Source: Chiua virens (lineage: Eukaryota; Basidiomycota; Agaricomycetes; Boletales; Boletaceae). From it: 64,000 nucleotides of DNA. The notes under the pieces were generated by a model. The model searched no databases. It saw nothing but the letters and a program-made list of their open reading frames with translations, and was not told the origin of the DNA. Both the position numbers and the translations under genes were made by a program. Below are positions 24,274-35,218 of the stretch, in pieces; the first letter of the stretch is position 1; each line of letters starts with the position of its first letter. The stretch covers positions 1,116,001 to 1,180,000 of the forward strand of contig JAHNUO010000002.1 in assembly GCA_019787685.1 (NCBI GenBank), given 5' to 3'.

Positions 24274-27200
24274 TTACCGAACCTCCAGCGCGACTGCAAT
24301 ACCCATAGCCGCCAGTTCGGCGCACAAGTAGCGAAACACATACGGGATCGCCACTACGTCCATATCGCCCCCCTTGCTAAAAGAACCAAGCACATATGCG
24401 GCAGGTAGCGCCACTGTGACCTCGGGACCAGGTACTTCTTCCAAATTTTGACCCGCAACCAATGCTCTCGGCGCCTGCTCCCCCTCTTCCTTGGAAACAG
24501 CACGGCACACTCTACAATATTCGCCACCGGGACCTGCTGCCTTCATGATACCAGTCGTCGATATCTCTCCGAGACTGATGTCTTCGTAACCCAACGAGAT
24601 GATGCTACCGCACGTGCGGCACACCCACGTGGTAGAGTAATCGGAGCAGTTCATGAGACGGTCTTGTAAGAGGAATGACGTGCCATGCGCGATCAATGCA
24701 TCGCGTTCCATCTCTCCAAAGCGAATACCGCCTGCACGTTTTCGACCCTAACCCGCAACGACCGTGGTCAGTTCATCCCTGCCATCACGAAAAGAAACGC
24801 AGGAAACGTGCCTTGACGGGTTGACGCGTGAGGGCGTCCACGGGGCCTGTTGTTCGTACCTGGAACTTGTCGAGAACCATGTGACGTAGACGTTGGTAAT
24901 ACACAACGCCGATGTAGATGTCCGCCGCGAATTCCTCGCCGGTTATACCAGAGTACATAGCTTCGTTGCCGTAATAATTATATCCCGCTGCAAGCAGTTG
25001 TTCGCCGAAGTAATCAATCGCCCTGTCTTCTTCCGAAAACCTACAATGATCACGTCAGCGGAAAACTGGTAGCCAAGGCATAACGGACTCAAATGGTGTT
25101 GCATCTTGTGCTAGACCATGCATAGCACCAGCCTTTCCAGCCAAACTTTCAACCAACATTCCAATCGTCATTCGACTCGGGAATGCATGCGGATTGATGA
25201 TCACATCCGGTTGCAGCCCGCTTTCCGTGAAGGGCATATCAATTGCTGGCCATTTTTGTGAGCAGACGCCTTTTTGACCATGGCGGGAGGAAAACTTGTC
25301 GCCAATCACAGGCGAGCGAGTGATGCGGAGAGTGATGTGTACTTTTTGGAGTTCGGTGTCGCCAGTGTCAGAGCCTTTGACAAACGTCAGTACAACAGAA
25401 AGCATGAATTCAAAAGTGGTTCGCCTACCAAGCAGCCGGACTTGATCTATGATGCCTTGCTCATCGCCCTTGTACTTCACAAACTTGGTGCGACCGGTCG
25501 TGTCATCTACGTATGCTGCAATTGGTTCTCCCGCATCCAACTTGGTACCGATATAAGGCAACCCATCCCTGTCCAAGAATTGCATGCATGTATGTTGACG
25601 ATCCCCTTCTTCTGTTCTGATATCATGACCGAGACCGAAGTGAAGTGTAACAACGGAATTCGACTTGGACGCGCCGCGCACGTCCTTGAGATCGATTATC
25701 TGTGACTTGTAGACGGTTCCATAGCCGAAACCGCGCTCGTGAGCAGATTTGTTGAGGATCATGGCATCTTCCATATCATAACCCGTATAGGAAATCACTG
25801 CAACAACAGCGTTGGTGCCATTAGGGAAGGCATCCATTGCATAGGCGTTGTATAGACGGGGTCGGACAACGGGACTCTGACCTGTTTGGAGGCGGTAAAG
25901 TTTGTTGTCCGTTCGATGTTGGAGAGCGGTAGATGGGGTGCCCATAGTTTGTTTAGCCATCTACGCCTCGGTCAGAATCACCCCGAGGCATCTGTCGGAC
26001 CATGCCTACCTGACATTGATAGATGTTGCGAGGACTCTAGGACACGTGGGGGTGAATGGGGATTTACAATAGTCTTCAAACTTACCTGGTTAAAATCGGA
26101 AAATGGTGTCAAGTTCGCGAGGATGGAGAGGAAATTGGTCGGTGCATGTTCTACGTGCGTCGTGACACCGGGGTCTATCTCGCCCGGCTTCACCGCAATA
26201 TTCATGTACACCTGCTCGAATGATCCAACCTGATCGTCTTTGCCATTGGCCAGGAACTTGACGGGCCTCATCATCCGCGCCCTCGAAGAAAACAAAAACA
26301 AACCAGGATACTGTCCTCCTTTTGACTCCGGAACGAATCCGATTTCAAGATCAAGTGGGATTTTGTGATTTCCTTCCGTCTTCCATATTCTCAGATTTTC
26401 TGCCAGTTGTTTTGCAACGCCTGGCCGAGCCCAACCGATAACACGACCATCAAGCTGAACGCATAGACTTTTTCGACCGTCAACCGAGGATGAGAAAGGA
26501 TGGATCATGCCATGAGCGATGAGGAGCCCAGGGATGTGAGCGACACCCAGAGGCGAAGTGACAATGCGACAGGTTCGAGAAAGATGGTTCAGGAGGCCAC
26601 ATGGAGAGCCATCAGGTGTATGAACGGGACAAAGAAAGCCTAGTAAAGATGATAACCTGTGCGCAAATGTGTCTGAATACAACTCACCCCATGCTTCTGG
26701 AAGAAGCTTTCGCACAGTAGTCGTTTTGAGTTCTGCAAAGAATGCACCGCGGTGTATGCATCTAAAATGGCTGATATAACGTGACCAATTCAATTTTTCC
26801 GCGGCGATCGTAAAACCCGAGGCTTGTTGCATATCAAGACCAGAGGGAGAAATCAAATTTCCGGTTGCCAGGAAATTGGACATCCTCGAACCGATATCCC
26901 AATTGACCTTCTGAATGACTTTTGTGACATATCGCTCTGCACTGACTATGAAATTTGGACACTGAAATGGAAAGCGCAACCTACTGTCCAGGAAGTCGGG
27001 AGGAGGTTCGGCTTTTCGGACATCTGTGGCGATCTGACTACGGACTTGACTGAGCGCTTCCTCGAGACGTTCTTTTATGATCATCCCATACAAGTACCCT
27101 GGCAGGAGAACCTCTTGATGTTGTGGAGAATCAGGGTTGTCCGCAGAGCATGACCCGGAGACTAATGCATACAGCTTTCGTAGCATGTAGCTGACGTCGT

Positions 27201-28518
27201 GTCAACAACCATCGGCATCAATATAAAGAAACTTACACCAGCATTCGAAACTTATCACGAGGCTCCTCGAGGTGGACCAAAACCATTTTTTGGATTAACC
27301 ACGCACCGAGTAATCGGTTGTTCCAGTCCTCTGGCATGCCCAATACAACACGGAACTTGTCTCCTAAATATTCGAGACACTGATCCCCTGTATATAGGCT
27401 ATACATTTTGAAGCTACGCAGGAGCAGCTCCACGCGGTCGGTCAAGAAGGTGTTCTCATAATCTTGCATCATGACATGCTCGAATATCTCTCGGTCGGAG
27501 GCGCCAATGAGCGCTTTGAGAATCAACATGATGGGGATGACGTATTCCTGTTTCCGCCAGCTGAAGCGGAGCATAGCACTCCCGTTGGAAAGGTAATGGA
27601 GGGTATTGGTGACACTGGTCTGGTCTGGTCTGGCGCAACGAATTTGGACGGCATATTGGGTATAAGATGGACCACGATTAGTAAAGGAGGGACGAAGGAG
27701 GGATATGACATGGTTGCGACGGGGAAGAATTAGATATCGGATAAGCCTCTCATTCCCGTTGATGATGAAATATCCGCCAAATTCTTCTGGCTCTTCGTGT
27801 CGCCGAACGAGTTCCGAAGACGGAAGGCCACGCAGGTTGCATCGAATTGACTGAGATGGATCAATAAACCAATACATATTGATGAGATCGTGATCCTTAC
27901 TCGGACCATAATTGGCACGAGACCACAATCTCGCATAACACATTGATCTGGATGTGGCTCTCCGTTTATTGTCCAGCAGACTTTGGCCTGCATGCGACCC
28001 TTATAGGACGTGAGCCGCTCACGGGCCTGGCGTGACAATCCAGATGAGAAGATAACAAGTGACAGAAATGGGTACCACATACCTCTGACGGATAAACCCT
28101 CCGTTCCGTACTCCAAGTATCACGATCTGGAACTCTGGGAGGCGCGATTGATACCTCCTCGATCCAAACTAACGACATGGTAAAACAAATTCCTGGGTGA
28201 GTGTTCACTGAACTCACTGCTCATGCGATTCCCCCATCCTGCCTGACCGCTTTCGGTGCCAACTTGACCGGTCCCATCAAATACAACACGATCACCAATA
28301 TCCTTGAGGGCTATGGAAAGTAATCCCTTTCCGTTGCCATCGCCCTTCGGTAGTCCGGAGTCGTCAAATAGAGCGTTGAAAGACTCGATATGGGGTGTGA
28401 CGAATTCATTGAGAATTGGGTACGTGGAAGCATTTTTGGGCGGATTTTTGAAGGATTCCTCGCGGTCAACCGTGTTAAACGTCGGTCTTCGTTTCTGAGC
28501 GTCGGTCTTGCCAGGCAT
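24274..28518 (-). CDS. RPA135: RNA polymerase I second-largest subunit RPA135 (RPA2)
   Basis: Catalytic subunit that makes the pre-rRNA in the nucleolus. ATG at 28518 gives [20 protein letters not shown], the same spacing to the conserved ESFKNPPK as in yeast Rpa135; an in-frame ATG at 28554 is an alternative. Signatures in order: [146 protein letters not shown]-like [61 protein letters not shown] and [16 protein letters not shown]. The C-terminal zinc site shows [11 protein letters not shown] and YCRVC. Length is about 1,200 residues with many introns; stop at 24274. The Pol I rather than Pol II/III identity rests on the N-terminus and HESFNAL-type motif. Confidence 0.95.
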
Positions 28519-28707
28519 TGCGGCATCTACAACCCTTCGCTCGCTGCCCAACATGAGTCTAACTTTTTTTTGGGTGTACGGGTTGCGGGAATTACATACC
28601 AAATGCGGAATGTTAAATATTGAAACTCAGCGCCTAAGTAGCTCCCGCGCAATGTTTGCGGACGCCAGCGACGAGGAGGGGCTCATATTGTATCCTGTTT
28701 CATCGCA
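28519..28707. promoter_or_regulatory. bidirectional promoter RPA135 / NUP98-like
   Basis: 189 bp separate the two divergent start codons. The region has a T-run (28564-28571) and no obvious TATA box. Part of it stays open in the RPA135 frame up to 28602. Confidence 0.5.
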
Positions 28708-31700
28708 ATGTTTGGATCGAACACGGTGCAATCTTCCTGGGCTAATCCTCAGCAGAACCAGCAACAGACTCAAAGTTCTGCTTTTGGTCAACCAGGCGCT
28801 TTCGGAAGCGGAGGTAGGACAAGTCATTTACAACCTTGTTCTTTCACACCTTTGAACCACCGAGTACAGCATTTGGATCAACCAACGCCTTTGGTCAGCA
28901 ACAGCAGCCAGCAGCAAACCCGATGTTTGGGAACCTTGGAACGAGTAACACTGGCACTTCTACCTTTGGTGCGTTTGCATTGTACAACTTGTGCGATTTT
29001 GGATTCTGGTGCTAAATAACAACCGTCAGGTGCATTCGGTCAAAATACGGCTACCTCAGCTGGTACTTCTGCTTTCGGCGCACCTAAGCCAACCACTGGA
29101 TTTGGTGCGTTCAGTGGAGGTACTTCTGCTTTCACTGGGGGTGGGAGTGCATTTGGTGGTACTCCTGCTGCAGGAGCATCCGGAACCAATGCTTTCGGAT
29201 CCACCACTCCGAGTACAGGCAACGCTTTCGGTCCTGGAAGTTCTCTTTTTGGGCAACCAAAGTCCGCAACAACCTTCGGTGCCACTCCTGCAGGTACGCC
29301 TAATGTATCTACGAATGTTTATCCTCGCCTACGTTTTGAGTAGCAGGTACAGATGCCAATCCGCCGCCCGTGACCACCGGAACATCTACACCAACTTATT
29401 CTGTCTTCAGCGAAAAGGATCCTTCAAATCCGAGCTCCATACTCCAATACCAGTCCACTACAGCTACGCCGGTCTACAGAGGCACATCTTTAGAGGTAGT
29501 TATCCTATTTTGATATTCTACTTCTACCTGGCACGCAGTTGTTCAGTATCACGAATTAGGAATTACGCTTGCAAGACTATCAACAAAACCGCAAGACAGC
29601 TGGTGCTTTTGGCCAAACGTCATTTGGAGCTCCTACTGCACAAACAACTAGCCCTTTTGGGGCGCCAGCCGCGACCCAACAACAGTCTTCGACGGGTACG
29701 ACGGGTTCAATATTTGGGGGTGGTACTGCTAGTGCATTTGGAACGACTACGACTCAACCTGCCACTGGTGCATTTGGGGCATTTGGACAACACCAGCCTA
29801 CCGCGGGTACGAGTGCCAGCACAGGCATCTTTGGCGGTGGTTCTGCATTTGGACAGCCTCCGCAGCAACAACAACCTGCGTACACTCCCTTTGGTCAATC
29901 TCAACAGCAACCCGCTGCGGGGACTGGTACGAGTGCATTTGGTGGTGCGAATGCATTCGGACAACCAAAACCTGCCACAGGATTTGGAAGCACTTTCGGC
30001 CAGCAAGGTATGTGCCGAGTCACTATCCCCTTACTTTCGTCTGATGTGTCTCACAGCGAACGGGAGTACCTTTGGCGGGACGGGTACTACAGGTACTTTT
30101 GGCCAACCCGCAGCTCAGTCTACTACTGGTACAAATATCTTTGGCCAGCCTCAACAACAACAACCTGCAACCGCTTTTGGTACTATAGGTTATTCGATTG
30201 GGGGATCACTCACTAAGATCAGCTTACAGGTGCAGCGACTGCTGCCAAGCCTTCGATATTTGGTCAGCCCAGTCAGCCGAGCGGAACAACCACCGGTTTT
30301 GGTTCTGGCCTATTCAGCGGTCAGCAACAGACTCAGCCAACGCAGCCTGCAACAGGTCTTTTTGGAACGACTCCGAGTGCAGGTACTGGCCTATTTGGTC
30401 AAACACAGCAGCAACAGCCTGCACAACAAACCGGTGGATGTGAGTGCTCAGACTTGCAGCCTTACTTTTGTTGTGTTTACTTAACCGCATTCCGACAGTG
30501 TTTGGTAGCACTGCCACGCAGCCGTCAGGTGGATTATTTGGTGGGCCAACGGCCGGTGGTTTATTCAGCAGTACGCAGGCAACTCAAGCGCAACAGCCTG
30601 GGCAGACGAACGTCTTTGGTGTGCAGAAACCTGCAACAACTACGGGCCTGTTTGGTGGTACTACTTTTGGGCAAGCAAATATAGCCACTGGCGCTGGTGC
30701 TCAACCCACTTTGTTTGGGCAACCATCAGGTCAGCAAGCGACGGCCCAACCAACGACAGGGACTGGTACCGGCGCCTTCGGAGGTTCGTTATTCAGTCAA
30801 CAAAAACCCGTTGCCCCTGCGATCGGTACCACGCCTTCCACGGGAGCGCTGGGTTCCTCATTATTTGGTTCTAGTACTCCCGGTTCATCAACAGTCGCAC
30901 CAGGCGGAGGTACGCTCACTGCCTCCATAGCGGAGCCTATATCCAGCAACTTGCCTATCTTCTCAATGCTTCCGCCTGGCCCGCGAGCTGTTCCGATCGA
31001 TCAGCAACAAAAAAAGAAACCAGGGTTTTTCGCAGATGCCCCTACCCGCTCACTTGTATCGCGCCTCCCAATCAACTACACCCCGGCCAGCTCGAAACTT
31101 CGAGGATTTGGGGCGTCGGCATCCTCTTCTGTGCTTGGCGTTCCTGGGCAGAACCTGTCGCTCAGCAATGGGAAAGCGGGTCCTCTTTACCCCGGTCGTA
31201 CAGAAACTCCGGAGCACATCTTGGGACGCAGTGCGAGTCCCGCGTTGGGTAGTGGAGGAAGGCAAAGTGTCAAAAAACTAGTCCTGGACAAGAAAGTTGA
31301 AGCCTCAGACTTGTTCAGCAGAGCTGGTTCGCCGGGCTTGCGTGGAAGCCCTGCCAAAGTAACTTTCAGCCCTGCACTAAGCCAAGCTGCGAGGGAAAAG
31401 GATGTGGCAAGAGAGAAAGAGGCAGTCACTCAATCGCCTGAGAAGGCAACGTCATCGGCGCCGCGCTCCGTCCCAAGTCGATTCACAGCACAGAGTTCGC
31501 TTACTTTTGGCCAACCATTTTCGCCAAGCAACGCTCCAGACGGTCCCGAAGGTTCCTCGACAACCCCACCCCTCCAACATGGCGACTATTGGGTGAAACC
31601 CGACTTGGCCAAGCTGAAGACGTACGGCTATGAAGAGTTATCGTCTTTCAAAGATTTGGCTGTGGGCCGTGTCGGATACGGGGAGATTCATTTTCTTGAG

Positions 31701-32018
31701 CCCGTGGACCTCACTGGCCTCCCTAAACTCGGTGCGCTACTTGGGGGGCTTGTCCGTTTCGACGACAAGGAGTGTAGTGTGTATCCCGATGGCGATGAGG
31801 CAGACAAACCGGCACCTGGAACAGGTTTGAATGTCAAAGCCAGGATCATACTACTGCGGTGCTGGTCCATAGACAAAGCGACAAGGGAACCTATCAAAGA
31901 CGAGCATGCACCTACAGCGATCAAACATCTCAAACGGCTGAAGGCGATGAAGGAGACTCATTTTGAGAGTTTCAACGTGGAAGAAGGGAAATGGACGTTC
32001 ACAGTGGATCATTTTTGA
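28708..32018 (+). CDS. NUP98: FG nucleoporin of NUP98/NUP100/NUP116 type
   Basis: Central-channel nucleoporin that forms the permeability barrier and binds the mRNA-export factor Gle2. ATG 28708 (MFGSNTVQSSWANPQQNQ). The body is built of many GLFG/FG units in Gln/Thr/Gly-rich linkers, spread over about ten exons. A Gle2-binding (GLEBS-like) segment is visible around 29350-29600: TYSVFSEKDPSNPSSILQYQ followed, across an intron, by ELRLQDYQQNRK. The C-terminal autopeptidase-type domain reads GDYWVKPDLAKLKTYGYEEL, VGRVGYGEIHFLEPVDLTG and WTFTVDHF. The protein ends exactly at HF, the position where NUP98 precursors are cleaved, so no NUP96/NUP145C part is attached, as in yeast Nup100/Nup116. Introns in the repeat part are hard to place; end points are firm. 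Confidence 0.9.
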
Positions 32019-32197
32019 GAAATGGAGTTTGGCTGACTGGCTCGGAATGTCCATTGGGTTATATAGTTAAGGTAGGTAGGTACATACATATCGCACATGT
32101 ACGAGGCTACGAGCGTTATGTAATGCGATGATTAGCTCAGTTTGGAGGTTGGCGGCATCCGCGTCATTCTTAGCAGGATATCAAGCTTTCAAGAACC
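32019..32197. other. spacer and RCF2 promoter
   Basis: 179 bp tandem spacer; holds the 3' flank of the nucleoporin and the promoter of RCF2. Contains the short repeat TAGGTAGGTA at 32071-32080. Confidence 0.4.
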
Positions 32198-33151
32198 ATG
32201 AAGGTGAGTAAGAGGCCTATTTCCTCGTCAATGGTAGCCGACGCTTCGTAGGTTGGCTTATTCCAGGACGATCAAAGGCAACGCCGCGCGGTGACTGTTC
32301 GAGGAGCACTTGAAGGGGGGCTCATAGGGGCCGGAATCGCAATCCCTACCTTGTACCTCCTAAACACGCGATCCGGCTACTATCGTTCTCTTCCCTTCCC
32401 AATCAAGCTACTCAGTGGTGCCGTCGTCGTCGCCCCCCTTGCTGCCATCCAGAGTGATAAAAGGAGCCTAGAATTTGAACGTCAGCATTGGTGGGTTCGG
32501 ATCACTTCCTGTGATGACAGGTCCGAGGTACTTGCGATCCAGGAGTGCGCTCGGCAAAAGTCAATTCGAAAGACGCGAACACGAAGAACGCGAAAGGTGG
32601 GCCGCTTTGAATAGAAAGGACAGGGTGGCAGAGTGGGCAGCAAAGCATCAATTGAGTGTTATAATGGGGAGCTGGGCAACAACACTAGCGGTTGCCGGGA
32701 GTATTACCATGCGTGACCCGTGCGTTTCTGAAATCCGGTCGGATATCAAGTGTCCGGCATCGCTGACGTGCTCTCAATACGGGACTTGCTTAGTTTGTTA
32801 ACCATGCCCCGGAAGGTAAGGTCAATTGGTGGGTTAAAATCTATCATCACGTAATGGATTCCAGGTCGTACAAATCCGCCTGTGGGCTCAAGGTCTTACT
32901 ATTGGTGTCATAATCGCTACGGCTGCACTCACCCACACCCATCGCGCCAGAGCAATGGAAATAATGCAGGTGAAACCTGCTAACCCGATCGAGTCAAGAT
33001 CATTCAACGCTGATATATTATCCAGCAGGATCATTCTTGGCAGGAGACGGTCCGTCAGTCAATCCACAAAGTTACGTCAATATCTGACAATGAGCATCGA
33101 CAGCTCGAAGACCATCGACTTGAAAAGGATCCACCGAATATTCTGGCTTAG
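32198..33151 (+). CDS. RCF2: respiratory supercomplex factor 2 (RCF2, HIG1-domain protein)
   Basis: Inner mitochondrial membrane protein that associates with cytochrome c oxidase and supports III-IV supercomplexes. Exon 1 is only ATG AAG (32198-32203); exon 2 starts at 32267 (DDQRQRRAVTVRGALEGG). Two hydrophobic segments (LIGAGIAIPTLYLL, SGAVVVAPLAAI) are followed by ERQHW, then across an intron (donor GTGGGT, acceptor GATCCAG) SALGKSQFERREHEERERWA. The HIG1-like part reads WAAKHQLSVIMGSWATTLAV, then a 22-nt exon (32794-32815, LLTMPRK), then VVQIRLWAQGLTIGVIIATA. The last exon gives QDHSWQETVRQSIHK and ends at 33151. The match to fungal Rcf2 order and the phase-correct splice sites support the model well. 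Confidence 0.88.
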
Positions 33152-33411
33152 TGCGTGATTGGTGTGTACCATTAACCGAATCTTTATGCTTGCTCTTATG
33201 CACTGCAATGCCGTCATTTGTTGACCTCTATCGTCAATGTTTCAGAAAGACGACAGCTGCGCTTGGGGAATGTAACAACACCAACGGGTTTTTGAATTTA
33301 AAGATGAAACTATATCTAGCGTAGTCGACGACACGGACACCAGTGGCTACAATACGAAATGGGCTACGTCGGGTCAACGCGTACGTCGCAAGAAGAAAAA
33401 CCAAACGTCCC
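33152..33411. other. convergent spacer
   Basis: 260 bp of 3' flank between RCF2 and cytochrome b5; nothing else seen. Confidence 0.5.
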
Positions 33412-34052
33412 TCATGCATAGAGGCGCCAGGCAAAGTAAGCACCCAGGAGAGTGAGAGGAATGAAGTACATCAAACTAAAAGAAATGCTGAGGAGATGTC
33501 ACAATAAGGATATGGATAACTCACTTCGAGCCCCTCTCGACAGCAGTGTGGACAGCGGGATTTGACGAGGCTTTTTTCGACTTGGATGGAATCTGAGGGA
33601 ATTCGCAAGCTTAACGCAGGCTTGGAGACAAAACCATCGTACTTACGCTGCTTTGTTCAAGTTCACCAACTAAAAGGCCAGGCAGGAGCGCACGGGCCTC
33701 GTCAGAGTGACCAACATCCTCGAAAGCCTCTGTTGCGTCTTTGCCTGCAACGGTTGTTTTAAAAGGTATGTCAGGTAAAAAGTGGGAGTACGCGCCTCCC
33801 TCGCTGATAATAACCTCGTCACCACCAGGATGCTAGCATCAGACGTGTAAGTACAATGACAACGCATCACGCAAGTAAAAGAGGGATACCTCGTCGATGA
33901 ACTTAGTTACATTATACACTAGTTTTGAGCGAACATTAAACCTCTACGTGAGGAAACAGACACCTTTACGCACCTTTGCTGTGAATAGCGACCCAAAGAT
34001 CCTGCTTGGTGTTCTTTTCCTGAAGCTCAGAGAATGTGATGACCTTGGACAT
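33412..34052 (-). CDS. CYB5: tail-anchored cytochrome b5
   Basis: Electron carrier of the ER membrane for fatty-acid and sterol desaturases and P450 enzymes. ATG 34052-34050. Heme domain: [30 protein letters not shown], the axial-ligand motif HPGGDEVI, and the second ligand in [11 protein letters not shown] linker rich in Ser/Lys follows and the last exon encodes a C-terminal anchor [20 protein letters not shown]. Five introns. The one at 33795-33745 would have a GC donor (GCGCGT) and AG acceptor; it is 51 nt, free of stops and in frame, so unspliced RNA would insert 17 residues between EGG and KDATEAF. About 130 residues when spliced, the usual b5 length. Confidence 0.93.
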
Positions 34053-34677
34053 GTCTGAAGCGGGGTTTCAGAAGTAGAGAGACGGTAGCAAAGTGTGGAT
34101 GGCGGAGGAAAGATGGGAATATTTAGCCAGCAAATGGGCGGGGTATTTGAGGACAGTATAAGAACCGAACCAAGTCAGCAAGTTCCCACACCAATCAGAA
34201 CACCGCAAATAATATAATTCGTCAACTAGTTGAGCTACCGAACAATACAGAATTTGATACGCAAGTGTCTGCTTGGTTTAGTACTCGAATGTCCATGAGT
34301 ACTCGTACTTATTGTAGAGGTAAACATTCAAGCGTGGACCATGCAATCTATCTGCCACTTCACCAGTAAGAAACGAAAGCATTTCGAGCTGTGTCCCTAG
34401 GCATGGCGAGTGGAGTCGGTCTGAATTTTGAGACGTATCCTCTGATAGTAAGCGCAGAAGTATTCGCAGAAGCCACATTAGATGTTGGAACATCCATGAA
34501 GGGTGTTCGATAAGAGGGTGAAAATGGATACAGCTCCAATGGTCGATGTGTGTGGATAAATCTCCGATTAAATATTTCATTCCCCGCAGGGGCCGTGCCG
34601 ACAAGTTGACTATTAGCATAAGCAGAATCCTTCCTCTTGACTGCACCCAAGCTCCAGCCATATCGACATCACCAACC
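34053..34677. promoter_or_regulatory. divergent promoter region CYB5 / small membrane protein
   Basis: 625 bp without a supported gene. It must hold two promoters. A minus-strand frame of 142 codons here has no recognisable features and was not accepted. Confidence 0.4.
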
Positions 34678-35162
34678 ATGGCGTTGCGCGACGAGCAGGC
34701 CGACATCCTTGGCGGACCAATACTTCAAAGACCAGAATCCAGCTTGTTCGCCTCATTCGGTCAATATCACTTCGTTTTCAAGTCGGTGACGCTCTTGGGC
34801 CTTGGATTGTTTGTATGGATCGTGTGTGTGCACGGCCTCGAACATCTCAAGAAACATCGTGAGTTGAGACACAGGAAGTACGTTTTCTATCCCAGCACAT
34901 TTACACTATTCTGACCTTTTTTCCCCCCTCCAGAGCGATGCGTAGGAAGCACGGTATCCCCGACTCAGACTGTCGTCCCTTTGCTGTAGCGTATGCCGCA
35001 GCCAAGCGTGCGCACCTGGAACGCGAGGCTCAGGACCGAAAGAAGATGGCGACCAATTATGTGGCAGACCACCATTCACCGGTTGTTGATCAGCGGACCG
35101 ATGCACAGAAAGATGCGCGTGGCCTGAGAAAACGGGTTCCCGAAACCAGTGAGTCGATCTAA
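34678..35162 (+). CDS. small single-pass membrane protein, unknown function
   Basis: Not recognised. Two exons (34678-34878 approximately and from 34934) join in phase as HRK-AMRRKHGIP. About 140 residues: a polar N-terminus (MALRDEQADILGGPILQRP), one transmembrane helix of about 22 residues (VFKSVTLLGLGLFVWIVCV) and a long basic, helical C-terminus (KRAHLEREAQDRKKM) ending in SESI. The topology suggests a tail exposed to the cytosol or nucleoplasm. Clean splice sites and an ATG in good context (ACCATGG) support a real gene. Confidence 0.65.
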
Positions 35163-35218
35163 ACGTCTCAGACTGAACGTGGTTTGTCTCATTGCTTCAT
35201 CGCGGACCTTCACGTATC

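Noticed and set aside
28991..30484. Plus-strand frame of 497 codons inside the NUP98-like gene
   Set aside because: It is an off-frame reading of the FG-repeat region across introns; it gives no FG or GLFG motifs, while the other frames do.
28708..31000. Repeat array in the NUP98-like gene considered as CRISPR-like or satellite repeat
   Set aside because: The units encode FG/GLFG protein repeats of irregular spacing; a eukaryotic coding repeat, not a CRISPR or satellite.
34278..34706. Minus-strand frame of 142 codons between CYB5 and the small membrane protein
   Set aside because: It overlaps the start of a better-supported gene and the shared promoter; the sequence shows no family features.
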